Notes under the pieces: generated by a model
What the model was told of the DNA's origin: nothing
Seen by the model: only the letters and a program-made list of their open reading frames with translations
Database searches by the model: none
Translations under genes and position numbers: made by a program
NCBI RefSeq assembly: GCF_004402495.1
Contig: NZ_SOFH01000031.1
Coordinates: 1 to 64,000 of the forward strand
DNA length: 64,000 nt
DNA from: Cryobacterium sp. HLT2-28
GTDB lineage: Bacteria > Actinomycetota > Actinomycetes > Actinomycetales > Microbacteriaceae
Direction: 5' to 3'
Part shown: in pieces, positions 1 to 9,200 of the stretch
Numbering within the stretch: the stretch's first letter is position 1
How the letters are laid out: the number at the start of each line of letters is the position of its first letter

Positions 1-271
1 TCGGGCCGATGTCGCGCATCCACGCGTCGTCGAGCGGCGCCTGGACGATCTCGACCGCCGCGGACAGGTAGCGGCGGGCCGCGTCTGCCTCGGCCGGGTC
101 GACGACCATCGTGACCGGCTCGAACTCGAGCACGGCGTGCGCCACGTCGGCCCAGGCCTGGCGGGCCTCCGCGGCCGAGCCGGCGTCGTCGCCCAGGGTG
201 TAGGCCGACGCGGGGAATGCCATCCAGACGCGGTCCTGCGGTGCCGTCTCCGCCGGCATCCGCCAGGTCAC
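1..271 (-). CDS. aguA: Agmatine deiminase, N-terminal part (runs off the window start)
   Basis: Converts agmatine to N-carbamoylputrescine in the cytoplasm, the step before the neighbouring amidase. Reading the minus strand from a GTG at 271 gives about 90 residues containing RVWMAFPASAYTLG near the N-terminus and ending in the family motif WMRDIGP, which belongs to the N-terminal part of the PPADR1/agmatine deiminase fold. The catalytic Cys region lies beyond the window edge. The GTG overlaps the amidase TGA by 4 bp (GTGA), so the two are translationally coupled. An in-frame ATG at 259 is an alternative start, and no strong ribosome binding site separates the two. Function is well supported by motif and by partner gene; the protein is incomplete here only because the window ends. 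Confidence 0.88.
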   Translation of the reverse strand, partial: MTWRMPAETAPQDRVWMAFPASAYTLGDDAGSAAEARQAWADVAHAVLEFEPVTMVVDPAEADAARRYLSAAVEIVQAPLDDAWMRDIGP

Positions 272-1284
272 GACCGGGCCCCGGCTGCCGCGTCGATGCC
301 CGTGGGGGACCCGGCCGCGCCGAACGGGCGCGCCGGGTCGACCGGCGCCGTGAGCCCGGCATAGCTGTCGGGCCGGCGGGTCCCGAGGAACGGGAAGAGC
401 GCGAGCCACTCTTCCCGCTGGGCCAGGTCGAGGTCGGCCACCAGCACGACCGACTCGTCCCGCGGCGCCTGCACGAGCACGCGGCCGTACGGGTCTGAGA
501 TGAACGACGAGCCGTAGAAGGTGAGGTCGCCCTCGTCGCCGTGCCGGTTCGGCACGACCATGAACAGGCCGCTGGTGATGCCGTTGGCCACGATCACGTG
601 CTGCCAGATCGGCTGGGTGTCGAAGGCCGGGAACCCCGGCTCGGAACCGATCGCCGTCGGGTAGACCAGCAGCTGCGCGCCGGCCAGGCCGTACAGCCGC
701 GACACCTCGGGGAACCACTCGTCCCAGCAGGTGGGCAGGCCCAGGCGGGCGCCGTCGAGCTCCCCCGGCGCGTAGACCGGGTAGGCGTCCTCCGCCGGGC
801 CCGGCCGGAACCAGGTGTCCTCGTAGTAGCCCTCGGTGACGGGGATGTGCAGCTTGCGGGTGCGGCCGAGCAGCGTGCCGGCCGGCGAGACCAGGATCGC
901 GGTGTTGTAGCCGCGCGGGTCGGCCGGGGCGTCGGAGTCGTCCGGGCGTTCGTAGAGCGAGGCGTGCACGACGACGCCGTGCTCGCGCGCCTGGGCGGCC
1001 GCGAAGGTGAAGGTCGGCCCGGTCAGCAGGTCCTCGGCGCCGAGCTTGGGGACGCCCGTGGCCCGCTCGTTGCCGGGGTAGCGGGAGAGCGTCAGCTCGG
1101 GCAGGAACACGACCCGGGCGCCCTCCGCGGCGGCCAGACGGATGCCGTCGGCCAGCTCCGCGGTGAGCGCAGCCCGGTCCGCGTGCCACCGATGCTGCAC
1201 GAGCGCCACCCGCAGCGGGGGCGAGACCGCGGGGGCGACGCGGGTGAGCGGAACGGCGATGCCGGGGGCAAGGATGAGGCGCAT
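268..1284 (-). CDS. aguB: N-carbamoylputrescine amidase (carbon-nitrogen hydrolase)
   Basis: Hydrolyses N-carbamoylputrescine to putrescine, ammonia and CO2, completing arginine-derived putrescine synthesis with the downstream agmatine deiminase. The 338-residue protein shows the nitrilase-superfamily catalytic triad: Glu in LPELTLSRYP, Lys in RKLHIP and Cys in PTCWDEWFPE. The start at 1284 is chosen because GGAGAA lies just upstream of the ATG; an open frame continues to 1371, but it crosses the operator and the divergent regulator's start. The gene is first in an aguB-aguA unit and is divergent from a TetR gene, with a perfect inverted repeat between them (1313-1330), so repression by that TetR is likely. 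Length and motifs are normal for the family. Confidence 0.9.
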   Translation of the reverse strand: MRLILAPGIAVPLTRVAPAVSPPLRVALVQHRWHADRAALTAELADGIRLAAAEGARVVFLPELTLSRYPGNERATGVPKLGAEDLLTGPTFTFAAAQAREHGVVVHASLYERPDDSDAPADPRGYNTAILVSPAGTLLGRTRKLHIPVTEGYYEDTWFRPGPAEDAYPVYAPGELDGARLGLPTCWDEWFPEVSRLYGLAGAQLLVYPTAIGSEPGFPAFDTQPIWQHVIVANGITSGLFMVVPNRHGDEGDLTFYGSSFISDPYGRVLVQAPRDESVVLVADLDLAQREEWLALFPFLGTRRPDSYAGLTAPVDPARPFGAAGSPTGIDAAAGARS

Positions 1285-1312
1285 GAGTTCTCCGGTGGGG
1301 CTGCGGGGATTA

Positions 1313-1330
1313 GTTGATCGTGCGATCAAC
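1313..1330. promoter_or_regulatory. Probable TetR operator between aguB and tetR
   Basis: GTTGATCG-TG-CGATCAAC is a perfect 8-bp inverted repeat with a 2-bp centre. It lies 29 bp upstream of the aguB start and 35 bp upstream of the divergent tetR start. Size, symmetry and position are those expected of a TetR-family operator controlling both genes; binding itself is inference. Confidence 0.7.
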
Positions 1331-1364
1331 AAGGTAGAAGCAAAGCTATATACACTGAGGTTCC

Positions 1365-2030
1365 ATGTCAACCGTCCAGAGCGAACCTCGGCCAGGCGCC
1401 CGCCGCAAGTCGCCGGCCGACCGCGCGGCGGAGATCGCCGGAGCGGCCCGGGAGATCGCCCTGGCCGACGGCCTGGCCGGCATCACCCTGCGCGGCGTCG
1501 CCGCCCGGATCGGGGTGACCCCCGCACTGGTCAGCCACTACCAGCCGAGCATGGATGTGCTGGTCGCCGACACCTTCGGCGCCATCGTCTCCGCCGAAAT
1601 CGGCGAGGTCGCCGAGGAGCTGGCGGCATCCCCGAGCACGGTTGCCGCGCTCGGCACCCTGATCGACTCCCTGCTCGGACCGGAGCGCAGCCCGGTCACC
1701 GCGCTCTGGCTGGATGCCTGGAGCCTCGGCCGGCGCACCCCGGCGCTCGCCGTCGAGGTCGGCGTGCAGATGGATGCCTGGCAGGCCTTCGTCTCGGGGC
1801 ACCTCCGCTCGGGGGTCGCCGCCGGCGAGTTCACCGCCGCCGATCCCGACGCGGTCGCCTGGCAGCTGCTCGGCATCATCGACGGGCTGAACGCCCACGC
1901 CATCGTGCGCTACGGCCATGCCGGGTCGCTGCGCGGGCTGGTGCGCACGGTCGCCGAACACGAACTCGGCCTGGCGGCCGGGGTGCTCGGCTCCACGACG
2001 CGCACCTCGACGAACTCGTCGCTGAATTAG
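1365..2030 (+). CDS. TetR-family transcriptional regulator
   Basis: A 221-residue DNA-binding regulator, probably of the divergent putrescine genes and of itself. The N-terminal helix-turn-helix is clear (ITLRGVAARIGVTPALVSHYQPSMDVLV, about residues 45-72). The all-helical C-terminal ligand domain resembles the BetI-like group. The ATG at 1365 is preceded by GAGGT and by a TACACT -10-like box at 1351-1356, giving a very short leader. Its natural ligand is unknown; a polyamine or agmatine is the obvious candidate from context. The TAG stop lies inside the iron box that serves the next operon, so the two units are packed end to end without a spacer. Confidence 0.85.
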   Translation: MSTVQSEPRPGARRKSPADRAAEIAGAAREIALADGLAGITLRGVAARIGVTPALVSHYQPSMDVLVADTFGAIVSAEIGEVAEELAASPSTVAALGTLIDSLLGPERSPVTALWLDAWSLGRRTPALAVEVGVQMDAWQAFVSGHLRSGVAAGEFTAADPDAVAWQLLGIIDGLNAHAIVRYGHAGSLRGLVRTVAEHELGLAAGVLGSTTRTSTNSSLN

Positions 2031-2045
2031 GGTAGGCTTACCTAA
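2027..2045. promoter_or_regulatory. DtxR/IdeR-type iron box upstream of the Fe3+ importer
   Basis: TTAGGGTAGGCTTACCTAA matches the known DtxR/IdeR consensus TTAGGTTAGGCTAACCTAA at 17 of 19 positions. It begins within the last codons of tetR (TAG at 2028-2030) and ends 43 bp before the importer's first ATG. Iron-loaded DtxR/IdeR would repress the operon here. Confidence 0.9.
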
Positions 2046-2088
2046 TACCGCGGGCGATGCCCGCACGACAGATGGGGCACGCGACACG

Positions 2089-3141
2089 ATGAGACTGACA
2101 CGCAGATGGGCCATGATTGCCGGCATCGCCGGAGTGACCGTGCTGGGCGCCACCGCCTGCAGCGGGAACGGCGCGGCATCCGGCCCTGAGGCATCGTCCG
2201 GCGGCAAGCCGTCCGGCTCGATCACCGTCTACAACGCGCAGCACGAGGAGCTCACCCAGGCCTGGGCCGACGAGTTCACGAAGGAGACCGGGGTGAAGGT
2301 CACGCTGCGCAACGGCGACGACTCCGAGCTCGGCAACCAGCTCGTGCAGGAGGGGTCGGCATCGAAGGCCGACGTCTTCCTCACCGAGAACTCCCCGGCG
2401 ATCAGCCTCGTCGACAACGCCGGGCTCTTCACCGCGGTCGACGCCGACACGCTCGCCCAGGTGCCCGCACAGTTCCAGCCGAGCTCCGGCAACTGGACCG
2501 GCATCGCCGCCCGCTCGACCGTGTTCGCCTACAACCCGGCCCTGCTCACCGAAGACCAGCTGCCCGCGTCGCTGCTCGACCTGGCCGACCCGAGCTGGAA
2601 GGGCCGCTGGGCCGCCTCCCCGTCGGGCGCCGATTTCCAGGCCATCGTCAGCGCCATGCTCGCAGTCAAGGGCGAGTCGGCGACGACCGCCTGGCTCACG
2701 GCGATGAAGAGCAACACCGTCGTCTACAAGGGCAACAGCACGGTGATGAAGGCCATCAACGCGGGCGAGATCCCCGGCGGCGTGATCTACCACTACTACT
2801 GGTTCGGCGACCAGGCCGGCACGGGCGAGAACAGCGACAGCACCAAGCTGCACTACTTCAAGAACCAGGACCCGGGCGCCTTCCTCAGCCTCTCCGGCGG
2901 CGGCGTGCTGAAGTCCAGTCCCAACCCGGTGGCTGCGCAGGCGTTCCTCGCCTTCATCACCGGCAAGGCCGGCCAGACCATCCTGCAGACCGGCACCTCG
3001 TTCGAATACCCCATCGCCGACGGGGTCAGCGCGAACCCCGCGCTCCTGCCGATCAGCGACCTCGACGCGCCGAAGATCGACCCGTCGAAGCTGAACAGCA
3101 CCAAGGTCACCGATCTGATGACCCAGGCCGGGCTTCTGTAA
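2089..3141 (+). CDS. fbpA: Iron(III) ABC transporter substrate-binding lipoprotein (FbpA type)
   Basis: Extracytoplasmic lipoprotein that captures ferric iron for the permease and ATPase encoded next. The 350-residue precursor has a charged N-terminus, a hydrophobic stretch and the lipobox LGATAC with Cys24 as the lipidation site. The mature part opens with SITVYNAQHEELTQAW, typical of the FbpA/ferric-binding cluster of solute-binding proteins. A tyrosine cluster YHYYWF (Tyr234, 236, 237) corresponds to the iron-coordinating tyrosines of that family. The iron box immediately upstream strongly supports iron rather than another anion as cargo. First gene of a three-gene operon, with the permease starting 8 bp after the stop. 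Confidence 0.9.
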   Translation: MRLTRRWAMIAGIAGVTVLGATACSGNGAASGPEASSGGKPSGSITVYNAQHEELTQAWADEFTKETGVKVTLRNGDDSELGNQLVQEGSASKADVFLTENSPAISLVDNAGLFTAVDADTLAQVPAQFQPSSGNWTGIAARSTVFAYNPALLTEDQLPASLLDLADPSWKGRWAASPSGADFQAIVSAMLAVKGESATTAWLTAMKSNTVVYKGNSTVMKAINAGEIPGGVIYHYYWFGDQAGTGENSDSTKLHYFKNQDPGAFLSLSGGGVLKSSPNPVAAQAFLAFITGKAGQTILQTGTSFEYPIADGVSANPALLPISDLDAPKIDPSKLNSTKVTDLMTQAGLL

Positions 3142-3149
3142 ACTCAATA

Positions 3150-4796
3150 GTGATGCCCGTCACCCTGCCACCCGCGAGCCCGGCGCCCGAGCGCCCGGAT
3201 CCGGCGTCCCTCCGCCCGGCGGCCGGGCCGGCGGCCGACGCGGGTCCGGAGCGCACGGATGCCGTCGGCCGGGTGGGCCGGCGCCCCTCCCCGTTCATCG
3301 TCGCCGTGGCGTGCACGGTCTCGCTGCTCGGACTGCTCCCGCTCGGCTATGTCATCGTCACCGGGATCCTCACCGGCTGGCCTGAACTCTCGGCGCTGGT
3401 GTTCCGGCCCCGGGTCGGCGAGCTCCTGGTCAACACGGTCGGCCTGGTCCTGATCACGGTGCCGCTCTGCGCGGCGATCGGGGTCGGCGCGGCCTGGCTG
3501 GTCGGCCGCACCTCGCTGCCCGGCGCGCGCGTCTTCGCCGTGCTGCTCGCGGCGCCGCTCGCCGTTCCGGCGTTCGTGAACAGCTACGGCTGGGTGAGCG
3601 CCATCCCGTCGCTGAACGGTCTCTGGTCGGGCGTCCTGATCGCCACCCTCTCCTACTTCCCCCTGGTCTACCTGCCCTGCGCGGCGGCGCTCCGGCGGCT
3701 GGACCCCACCGTCGAGGAGGCGGCCGGTTCGCTCGGCAGCGGGGCGTGGGGCGTCTTCTTCCGGGTGATCCTGCCCCAGCTGCGCCTGCCGATCCTCGGC
3801 GGGTCTCTGCTGGTCGGCCTGCACCTGCTCGCCGAGTACGGCGCCTTCGCGATGGTGCGCTTCGACACCTTCACCACGGCCATCGTCGAGCAGTACCGGT
3901 CCACCTTCAACGGCCCGGCGGCGAACGCCCTCGCCGGCGTGCTCGTGCTCTGCTGCCTCTTCCTCCTCGTCGGCGAGTCCGGTGCGAGGGGCCGGGCCCG
4001 CTACGCCCGGATCGGCTCCGGCGTGGCCCGCCCCGCCCCGCGCCGTTCCCTCGGCCGGTTCACGCCGCTCGGCTACCTGGTGCTCGGCGGGCTGTTCGTG
4101 CTCTCTATCGGCGTGCCGTTCACCAGCGTGCTCCGCTGGCTGGTGCAGGGCGGCCCCGCGGTCTGGGCCGACGGAGTCGTCGGCGAAGCCTTCCTGCAGA
4201 CCGTCGGCTACGGCCTGATCGGCGCTGTCGCCACCTGCCTGCTCGCCTTCCCGATCGCGTTCCTCGCCGTACGCTACCCCAGCCGGCTCGCCCGCGGCCT
4301 CGAGTCGGTCAACTACCTCACCAGCTCCCTGCCAGGCATCGTGACGGCGCTCGCCCTGGTGACGGTGAGCATCCGTTTCGTGCAGCCGCTCTACCAGTCC
4401 GTGGTGCTGGTGATCGCGACCTATCTGCTGATGTTCCTGCCGCGGGCGCTCGTGAACCTGCGGGCCGGGCTCGCCCAGGTGCCGGTGGGCCTGGAGGAGG
4501 CCGCCCGGTCGCTCGGCAAACACCCGATCGGCGCGTTCCTGAGCGTCACCGCCCGCTTCTTCGCCCCGTCCGCGCTCGCCGCCGGCGCGCTCGTCTTCCT
4601 CGGGATCGTCACCGAGCTGACGGCCACCCTGCTGCTCGCCCCGAACGGCACCCGCACCCTGGCGATCCAATTCTGGTCGAAAGTGAATGACATCAACTAC
4701 GTCGGCGCCGCCCCCTATGCCCTGCTGATGATCGCACTCAGCCTCCCCGTGACCTACCTCCTGTTCGCCCGCTCCCGACTGACGAGCGTCTCGTGA
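3150..4796 (+). CDS. fbpB: Iron(III) ABC transporter permease, fused double-domain (FbpB type)
   Basis: Inner-membrane channel of the ferric importer. The 548-residue protein has a Pro/Ala-rich cytoplasmic N-terminus of about 45 residues, then two homologous MetI-type permease domains with many hydrophobic helices. Each carries an EAA coupling loop: EEAAGSLGSGAWGVFFRVILPQL in the first half and EEAARSLGKHPIGAFLSV in the second. Such tandem permeases are usual for FbpB, which needs no second permease gene. Translation starts at GTG 3150 or ATG 3153; no convincing ribosome binding site is visible, so coupling to fbpA is likely. The end overlaps the ATPase start by 4 bp. Confidence 0.9.
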   Translation: MMPVTLPPASPAPERPDPASLRPAAGPAADAGPERTDAVGRVGRRPSPFIVAVACTVSLLGLLPLGYVIVTGILTGWPELSALVFRPRVGELLVNTVGLVLITVPLCAAIGVGAAWLVGRTSLPGARVFAVLLAAPLAVPAFVNSYGWVSAIPSLNGLWSGVLIATLSYFPLVYLPCAAALRRLDPTVEEAAGSLGSGAWGVFFRVILPQLRLPILGGSLLVGLHLLAEYGAFAMVRFDTFTTAIVEQYRSTFNGPAANALAGVLVLCCLFLLVGESGARGRARYARIGSGVARPAPRRSLGRFTPLGYLVLGGLFVLSIGVPFTSVLRWLVQGGPAVWADGVVGEAFLQTVGYGLIGAVATCLLAFPIAFLAVRYPSRLARGLESVNYLTSSLPGIVTALALVTVSIRFVQPLYQSVVLVIATYLLMFLPRALVNLRAGLAQVPVGLEEAARSLGKHPIGAFLSVTARFFAPSALAAGALVFLGIVTELTATLLLAPNGTRTLAIQFWSKVNDINYVGAAPYALLMIALSLPVTYLLFARSRLTSVS

Positions 4797-6037
4797 CCGA
4801 CGTGGACCTGGCCGGTGCGGCCGAGGGTGCGGCCGCCGGTGCGGCCGAGGGTGCGGCCGCCGGTGCGGCCGAGGGTGCGGGTGCGGGCGCAGCGGCCGAG
4901 CGGATGCCGGCCGACCGGGCCGCGATCGAGCTCGCCGGGGTCAGCAAGAGCTTCGGCGGCACGACCATTCTCGACCGGGTCTCCCTGTCCGTGCCGGAGG
5001 GCAGCCGCACGGTCATCGTCGGCTCCTCCGGCTCCGGCAAGACCACGCTGCTCCGCCTGATCAGCGGATTCGAGCTTCCGGATGCCGGCACGATCACCGT
5101 CAACGGCCGCCTGGTCGCCGGTCCCGGCGCCCAGGTCGCGGCGCACCGGCGCGAGATCGGCTACGTCGCCCAGGACGGCGCCCTGTTCCCGCACCTCACG
5201 GTCGGGCAGAACATCGCGTTCGGCCTCGGCCCGGCCCTCCGCGGCGGCACCCGCCGGGAGCGCAAGAAGGCCGTCGCCGAACTCCTCGGCATGGTCTCGC
5301 TCGACCCGGGCTTCGCCGACCGCCGCCCCGACGAGCTCTCCGGCGGCCAGCAGCAGCGCGTCGCCCTGGCCCGCGCGCTCGCCCGCCGCCCGAAGGTGAT
5401 GCTGCTCGACGAACCGTTCTCCTCCCTCGACGCCGGGCTGCGCGCCGCCACCCGCGACATCGTCGCCGCCACCCTCGAGCGCGCCGGGATCACCACGGTG
5501 CTCGTCACCCACGACCAGGCCGAGGCGATGAGCTTCGCCCACCAGCTCGCGGTGCTCCGCGACGGCCACCTCGGCCAGGTCGGTTCGCCGCGGGAAGTCT
5601 ACTGGCGGCCGGTCGACCTGTTCACCGCCCGGTTCCTCGGCGACGCCGTCGTGCTGCCGGCCAGCATCGGTGACGGGGTCGCCAGTTGCGCCCTCGGCCA
5701 GGTCAGCGTCGCCCCGACCACCCTGCACGGCGATGCCTGCATCATGCTCCGCCCCGAGCAGATCGTGGTGGAGCCCTGCGACGCCGACGGAACCGGCACG
5801 GGAACCTGCACCGGCCAGGTCGAGGCGGTCGACTTCTACGGAGCCGAGGTGCAGCTGGCCGTGCGGCTGCACGTGCCCGGCAGCCCGGAGACCATCGTGC
5901 ACGTGCGGCAGCACGGCACCACCGGCACCGTCGTCGGCAGCCGTGTAAGCCTCCGGGCACGCGGCACGGCCACGGCGTTCGCGGCGGCCGCGCTCGCTAC
6001 GGCGCACCGGCATCCGTCGCCGCCCGCCGCTCGCTGA
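4793..6037 (+). CDS. fbpC: Iron(III) ABC transporter ATP-binding protein (FbpC type)
   Basis: Cytoplasmic ATPase that powers ferric uptake. After the N-terminus come Walker A (SSGSGKTT), the signature LSGGQQQR, Walker B (VMLLDEPFSSLD) and the switch His (LVTHDQAEAM). A C-terminal TOBE-like regulatory domain of about 110 residues follows. The first 35 residues are unusual: an Ala/Gly/Glu tract encoded by a 24-bp tandem repeat (4814-4880), so copy number may vary without frameshift. The ABC fold begins at about residue 42 (IELAGVSKSFGG). The GTG start overlaps the permease stop (GTGA). The stop codon lies in the first unit of a 17-bp triplicate repeat. Confidence 0.9.
   Translation: MTDVDLAGAAEGAAAGAAEGAAAGAAEGAGAGAAAERMPADRAAIELAGVSKSFGGTTILDRVSLSVPEGSRTVIVGSSGSGKTTLLRLISGFELPDAGTITVNGRLVAGPGAQVAAHRREIGYVAQDGALFPHLTVGQNIAFGLGPALRGGTRRERKKAVAELLGMVSLDPGFADRRPDELSGGQQQRVALARALARRPKVMLLDEPFSSLDAGLRAATRDIVAATLERAGITTVLVTHDQAEAMSFAHQLAVLRDGHLGQVGSPREVYWRPVDLFTARFLGDAVVLPASIGDGVASCALGQVSVAPTTLHGDACIMLRPEQIVVEPCDADGTGTGTCTGQVEAVDFYGAEVQLAVRLHVPGSPETIVHVRQHGTTGTVVGSRVSLRARGTATAFAAAALATAHRHPSPPAAR
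4814..4880 (+). repeat. 24-bp tandem repeat (about 2.8 copies) in the fbpC N-terminus
   Basis: Units begin at 4814, 4838 and 4862 with the sequence GGTGCGGCCGAGGGTGCGGC plus GCC and C. They encode repeated GAAEGAAA. The period is a multiple of three, so changes in copy number keep the frame. The tract lies outside the ABC fold. Confidence 0.9.
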
Positions 6038-6082
6038 CCCAGCCCGCCCGCTGACCCAGCCCTCCCGCTGACCCAGCCCGCG
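6032..6082 (+). repeat. 17-bp tandem triplicate spanning the fbpC stop codon
   Basis: CGCTGACCCAGCCCGCC recurs at 6032, 6049 and 6066, with one changed base in the second unit and one in the third. Each unit holds TGA at offset 3: the true stop at 6035 and copies at 6052 and 6069. The 17-bp period places these in all three reading frames. Confidence 0.92.
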
Positions 6083-6120
6083 CTGCGGCCTGCCCGCACT
6101 CCGGGCTCGGCGAAAAGCTC

Positions 6121-6150
6121 TTGCCTAGCCCCGGATGGGGGTGTTACACT
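6121..6150 (+). promoter_or_regulatory. Predicted promoter of the secreted beta-helix protein gene
   Basis: TTGCCT at 6121-6126 and TACACT at 6145-6150 are separated by 18 bp, a good sigma-70-type match. The predicted start of transcription falls at about 6157, at the first base of the operator-like palindrome that follows. Confidence 0.6.
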
Positions 6151-6156
6151 CTCGCG

Positions 6157-6170
6157 TGGGAGCGCTCTCA
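6157..6170. promoter_or_regulatory. CebR-like (LacI-family) operator
   Basis: TGGGAGCGCTCTCA differs at one position from TGGGAGCGCTCCCA, the known binding site of CebR, the cellooligosaccharide-responsive LacI-family repressor of actinobacteria. It sits directly after the -10 box, over the predicted transcription start, where a bound repressor would block initiation. Confidence 0.75.
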
Positions 6171-6228
6171 CGCTGTTGTCTCAGCCGCGAACCGGAGCCC
6201 GCGACCTCCACAGAGAGCAGGACGAGCA

Positions 6229-9200
6229 ATGTCGCTATCCATTTTCCGAACGGGGCAGGTTGCCCCAAGGCCTCCGATCGGGAGGCCTTCTCGCCTCCGC
6301 ACGCGGCTGGTTGCCGGCGCCGTTGCCGTGCTGCTGGGCGTCCTGACTGCCGGAACAGGGCTGGTCCCCGATGCGGCCTTCGCCGCGCCGGCCAAGCCGC
6401 CGCCCGTGGCCGCCCCGGACTTCGGCCCGAACGTCAAGATCTTCGATCCCAGCATGCCCGTAGCCGACATCCAGGCCACGGTCGATGCCATCAGGGACAC
6501 CCAGGTCAATGACGAAATGGGAACGAACCGTTATACCCTCCTGTTCAAGCCGGGCATCTACGGCAGCGCCGAGAAACCCCTCATCATTCAGGTCGGTTAT
6601 TACACCGAGGTGGCGGGCCTGGGCGCTTCACCGACGGATGTCACAATCAACGGCCACGTCGACGTCTACAACCGGTGCCGGCCGGAGACGGGCTGCTTCG
6701 CCCTGGACAGCTTCTGGCGTTCGGTGTCGAACCTCACGATCAACGTCACGGGCGGGGACGGCTGCCGGGCGGGAACCAACTTCTGGGCTGCATCGCAGGC
6801 CTCGCCGATGCGTCGGGTGAACATCACCGGCGGCAAACTATCCCTGATGGACTACTGCACCGACGGACCGCAGTACGCCAGCGGCGGCTTCATCGCCGAT
6901 TCCAAGACCGGCGACATCATCAACGGCTCCCAGCAGCAGTATCTGGTGCGGGACAGCAGCATCGGTGCCTGGTCGAACGGGGTCTGGAACCAGGTGTTCG
7001 CCGGAGTGCAGGGCGCCCCCGCGCAGTCCTACCCCGACCCGCCGTACACCACCCTCGCCAAGAGCCCGGCCAGCAAGGAAAAGCCCTACCTCTTCATCGA
7101 TTCCGCGGGCGCGTGGCAGGTCTTCGTGCCGGCTCCCCGCACCAACTACACCGGAACCACCTGGGAGAACGGGCCCACGCCCGGTCGCGCGATCGCGTTG
7201 TCCAAGTTCTTCGTCGCCAAGCCGTCCGACTCGGTATCCGCCATCAACAGCAAGCTCGCCAAAGGCCTGAACCTGCTATTCACGCCCGGGGTCTATGACG
7301 TCGACAAGACGATCACGGTCAAGAACGCGAACACCGTGGTGCTGGGCATGGGCCTGGCCACCTTGACGGCCGTGAACGGTGCCGTCGTGATGAGCACCGC
7401 CGACGTTCAAGGCATCGACATCGCCGGCATCACGATCGATGCGGGAACAATGAACTCACCGGTGCTGCTGAAAATCGGCACCAAGACGGGCCATCGGGGG
7501 ACGACGAGTGCGGCCAACCCGACCGCCCTGCAGGACGTCTTCTTCCGCGTCGGGGGACCGCACGTGGGCAAGGCGACCGTCAGCCTGGAGGTCAACAGCG
7601 ACAACGCCATCCTCGACGACATCTGGGCCTGGCGTGCCGATCACGGCAAGCCCGGCAGCGTCGGCTGGGACATCAACACCGGCCAGAACGGCGTCATCGT
7701 CAACGGCGACAACGTCACCGCCACCGGACTCTTCGTCGAGCACTACCAGCAGTACAACGTCATCTGGAACGGGGAGAACGGCAGAACAGTCTTCTTCCAG
7801 AACGAACTGCCCTATGACGCCCCCAACCAGGCAGCCTGGCAGCACGACGGCGTCCTCGGTTGGGCCGGCTACAAGGTCGCCGACACGGTCACCAAGAACG
7901 AGCTGTGGGGCGGTGGCAGCTACGTCTTCAACAACGTCGATCCCACCATCCACGCCTCGGTCGGTTTCGAGGTGCCCCGCAAGCCGGGCGTGAAGATGCA
8001 CAACCTGCTGAGCGTCCAGCTCGGTGCCGGAACCCTTGACCACGTCATCAACGACAAGGGCCTGGCGGTGAACTCGGCCGGAGTCGGGATTCCCAGTTGC
8101 GTGGTCCTCTATCCCTCGGACGACGCTACGCCGCCCACGGTCGCCATCACCGATAACGTCGACGGCGACACGGCAACCGGCAAGGTCACCTTCACCTTCA
8201 CCTTCAGCGAGGATGTCTGCAGCTTCACCGCCGACGACATCGTCGTCACCGGTGGCTCGAGGGGATCCTTCACCCGCGTGAATGCCAAAACGGCCACCCT
8301 GGTTGTGCCGCCCGCTGAGAACTCGAGTGGAACCATCAACGTGAGCATGGCCGAGGCCACGTTCACCGACCTGCCCGGCACGGCCAACACCGCGGCCGCC
8401 AGCGCCCAGCAGGGGTTCAACACGACAACCCCGCTGACGCTCGCAATCACGGACAATGTCCCGACCGCAACCGCGACCGGTGATGTGACGTTCGCCTTCG
8501 CGTTCAACAGGGACGTCGGCACCAGCTTCACCGCCGATGACATCGTGACCACCGGTGGCACCGCCGGCGCGTTCGTTCGCATCGATGCCACTCACGCGAC
8601 CCTCGTGGTTTCGCCTCCGGCCGACTCGACGGGAACCGCCCGGGTCAGTGTGGCCGCGGGCACGTTCACGGATCTGGCCGGCAACGCGAACACCACCGCT
8701 ACCGCCGCGCAGCAGGCCTACAACACGACCTCAACGCCGCCGCCGCCGCCGTCCTGGGCGATCACCTTCGATGACCCCGCGAAAACGTACACGTTGACCG
8801 ATTTCGGTAACAACGGCGGCGCCGTCGTGGCCGACCCTGCCGGTGGCACGAACAAGGTCGCCACGGTGTCCAAGGCCGTCACGGCGTCGGCGACGGCGGG
8901 CAGCACGGTGTCCACCGGTGCCAACCTGTCCGTCGACACGATCCCATTCACGGTCGCTCGCACCAAGATGACGATGCGCGTCTACAGCCCGGCTGCGGGC
9001 GTGCGGGTTCGGATGAAGTTCGAGAATGCCGCCAACCCGGGGCAGAACGTCGAGACGGATGCGTTCACCACAGTCGCCGGGGCGTGGGAGACCCTGACCT
9101 TCGACTTCGGTGACACGTCCACGCACTTCATCCCGGATGGGCCGACGACGTACGACCGGACGAAGCCGACCCAGAATTTGAACCTGGCCAGCACCTACAA

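Noticed and set aside
541..1317. Long open frame on the plus strand opposite aguB
   Set aside because: Its translation is the Gly/Arg/Pro-rich type produced by antisense reading of high-GC genes, and the opposite strand encodes an intact nitrilase with all catalytic residues.
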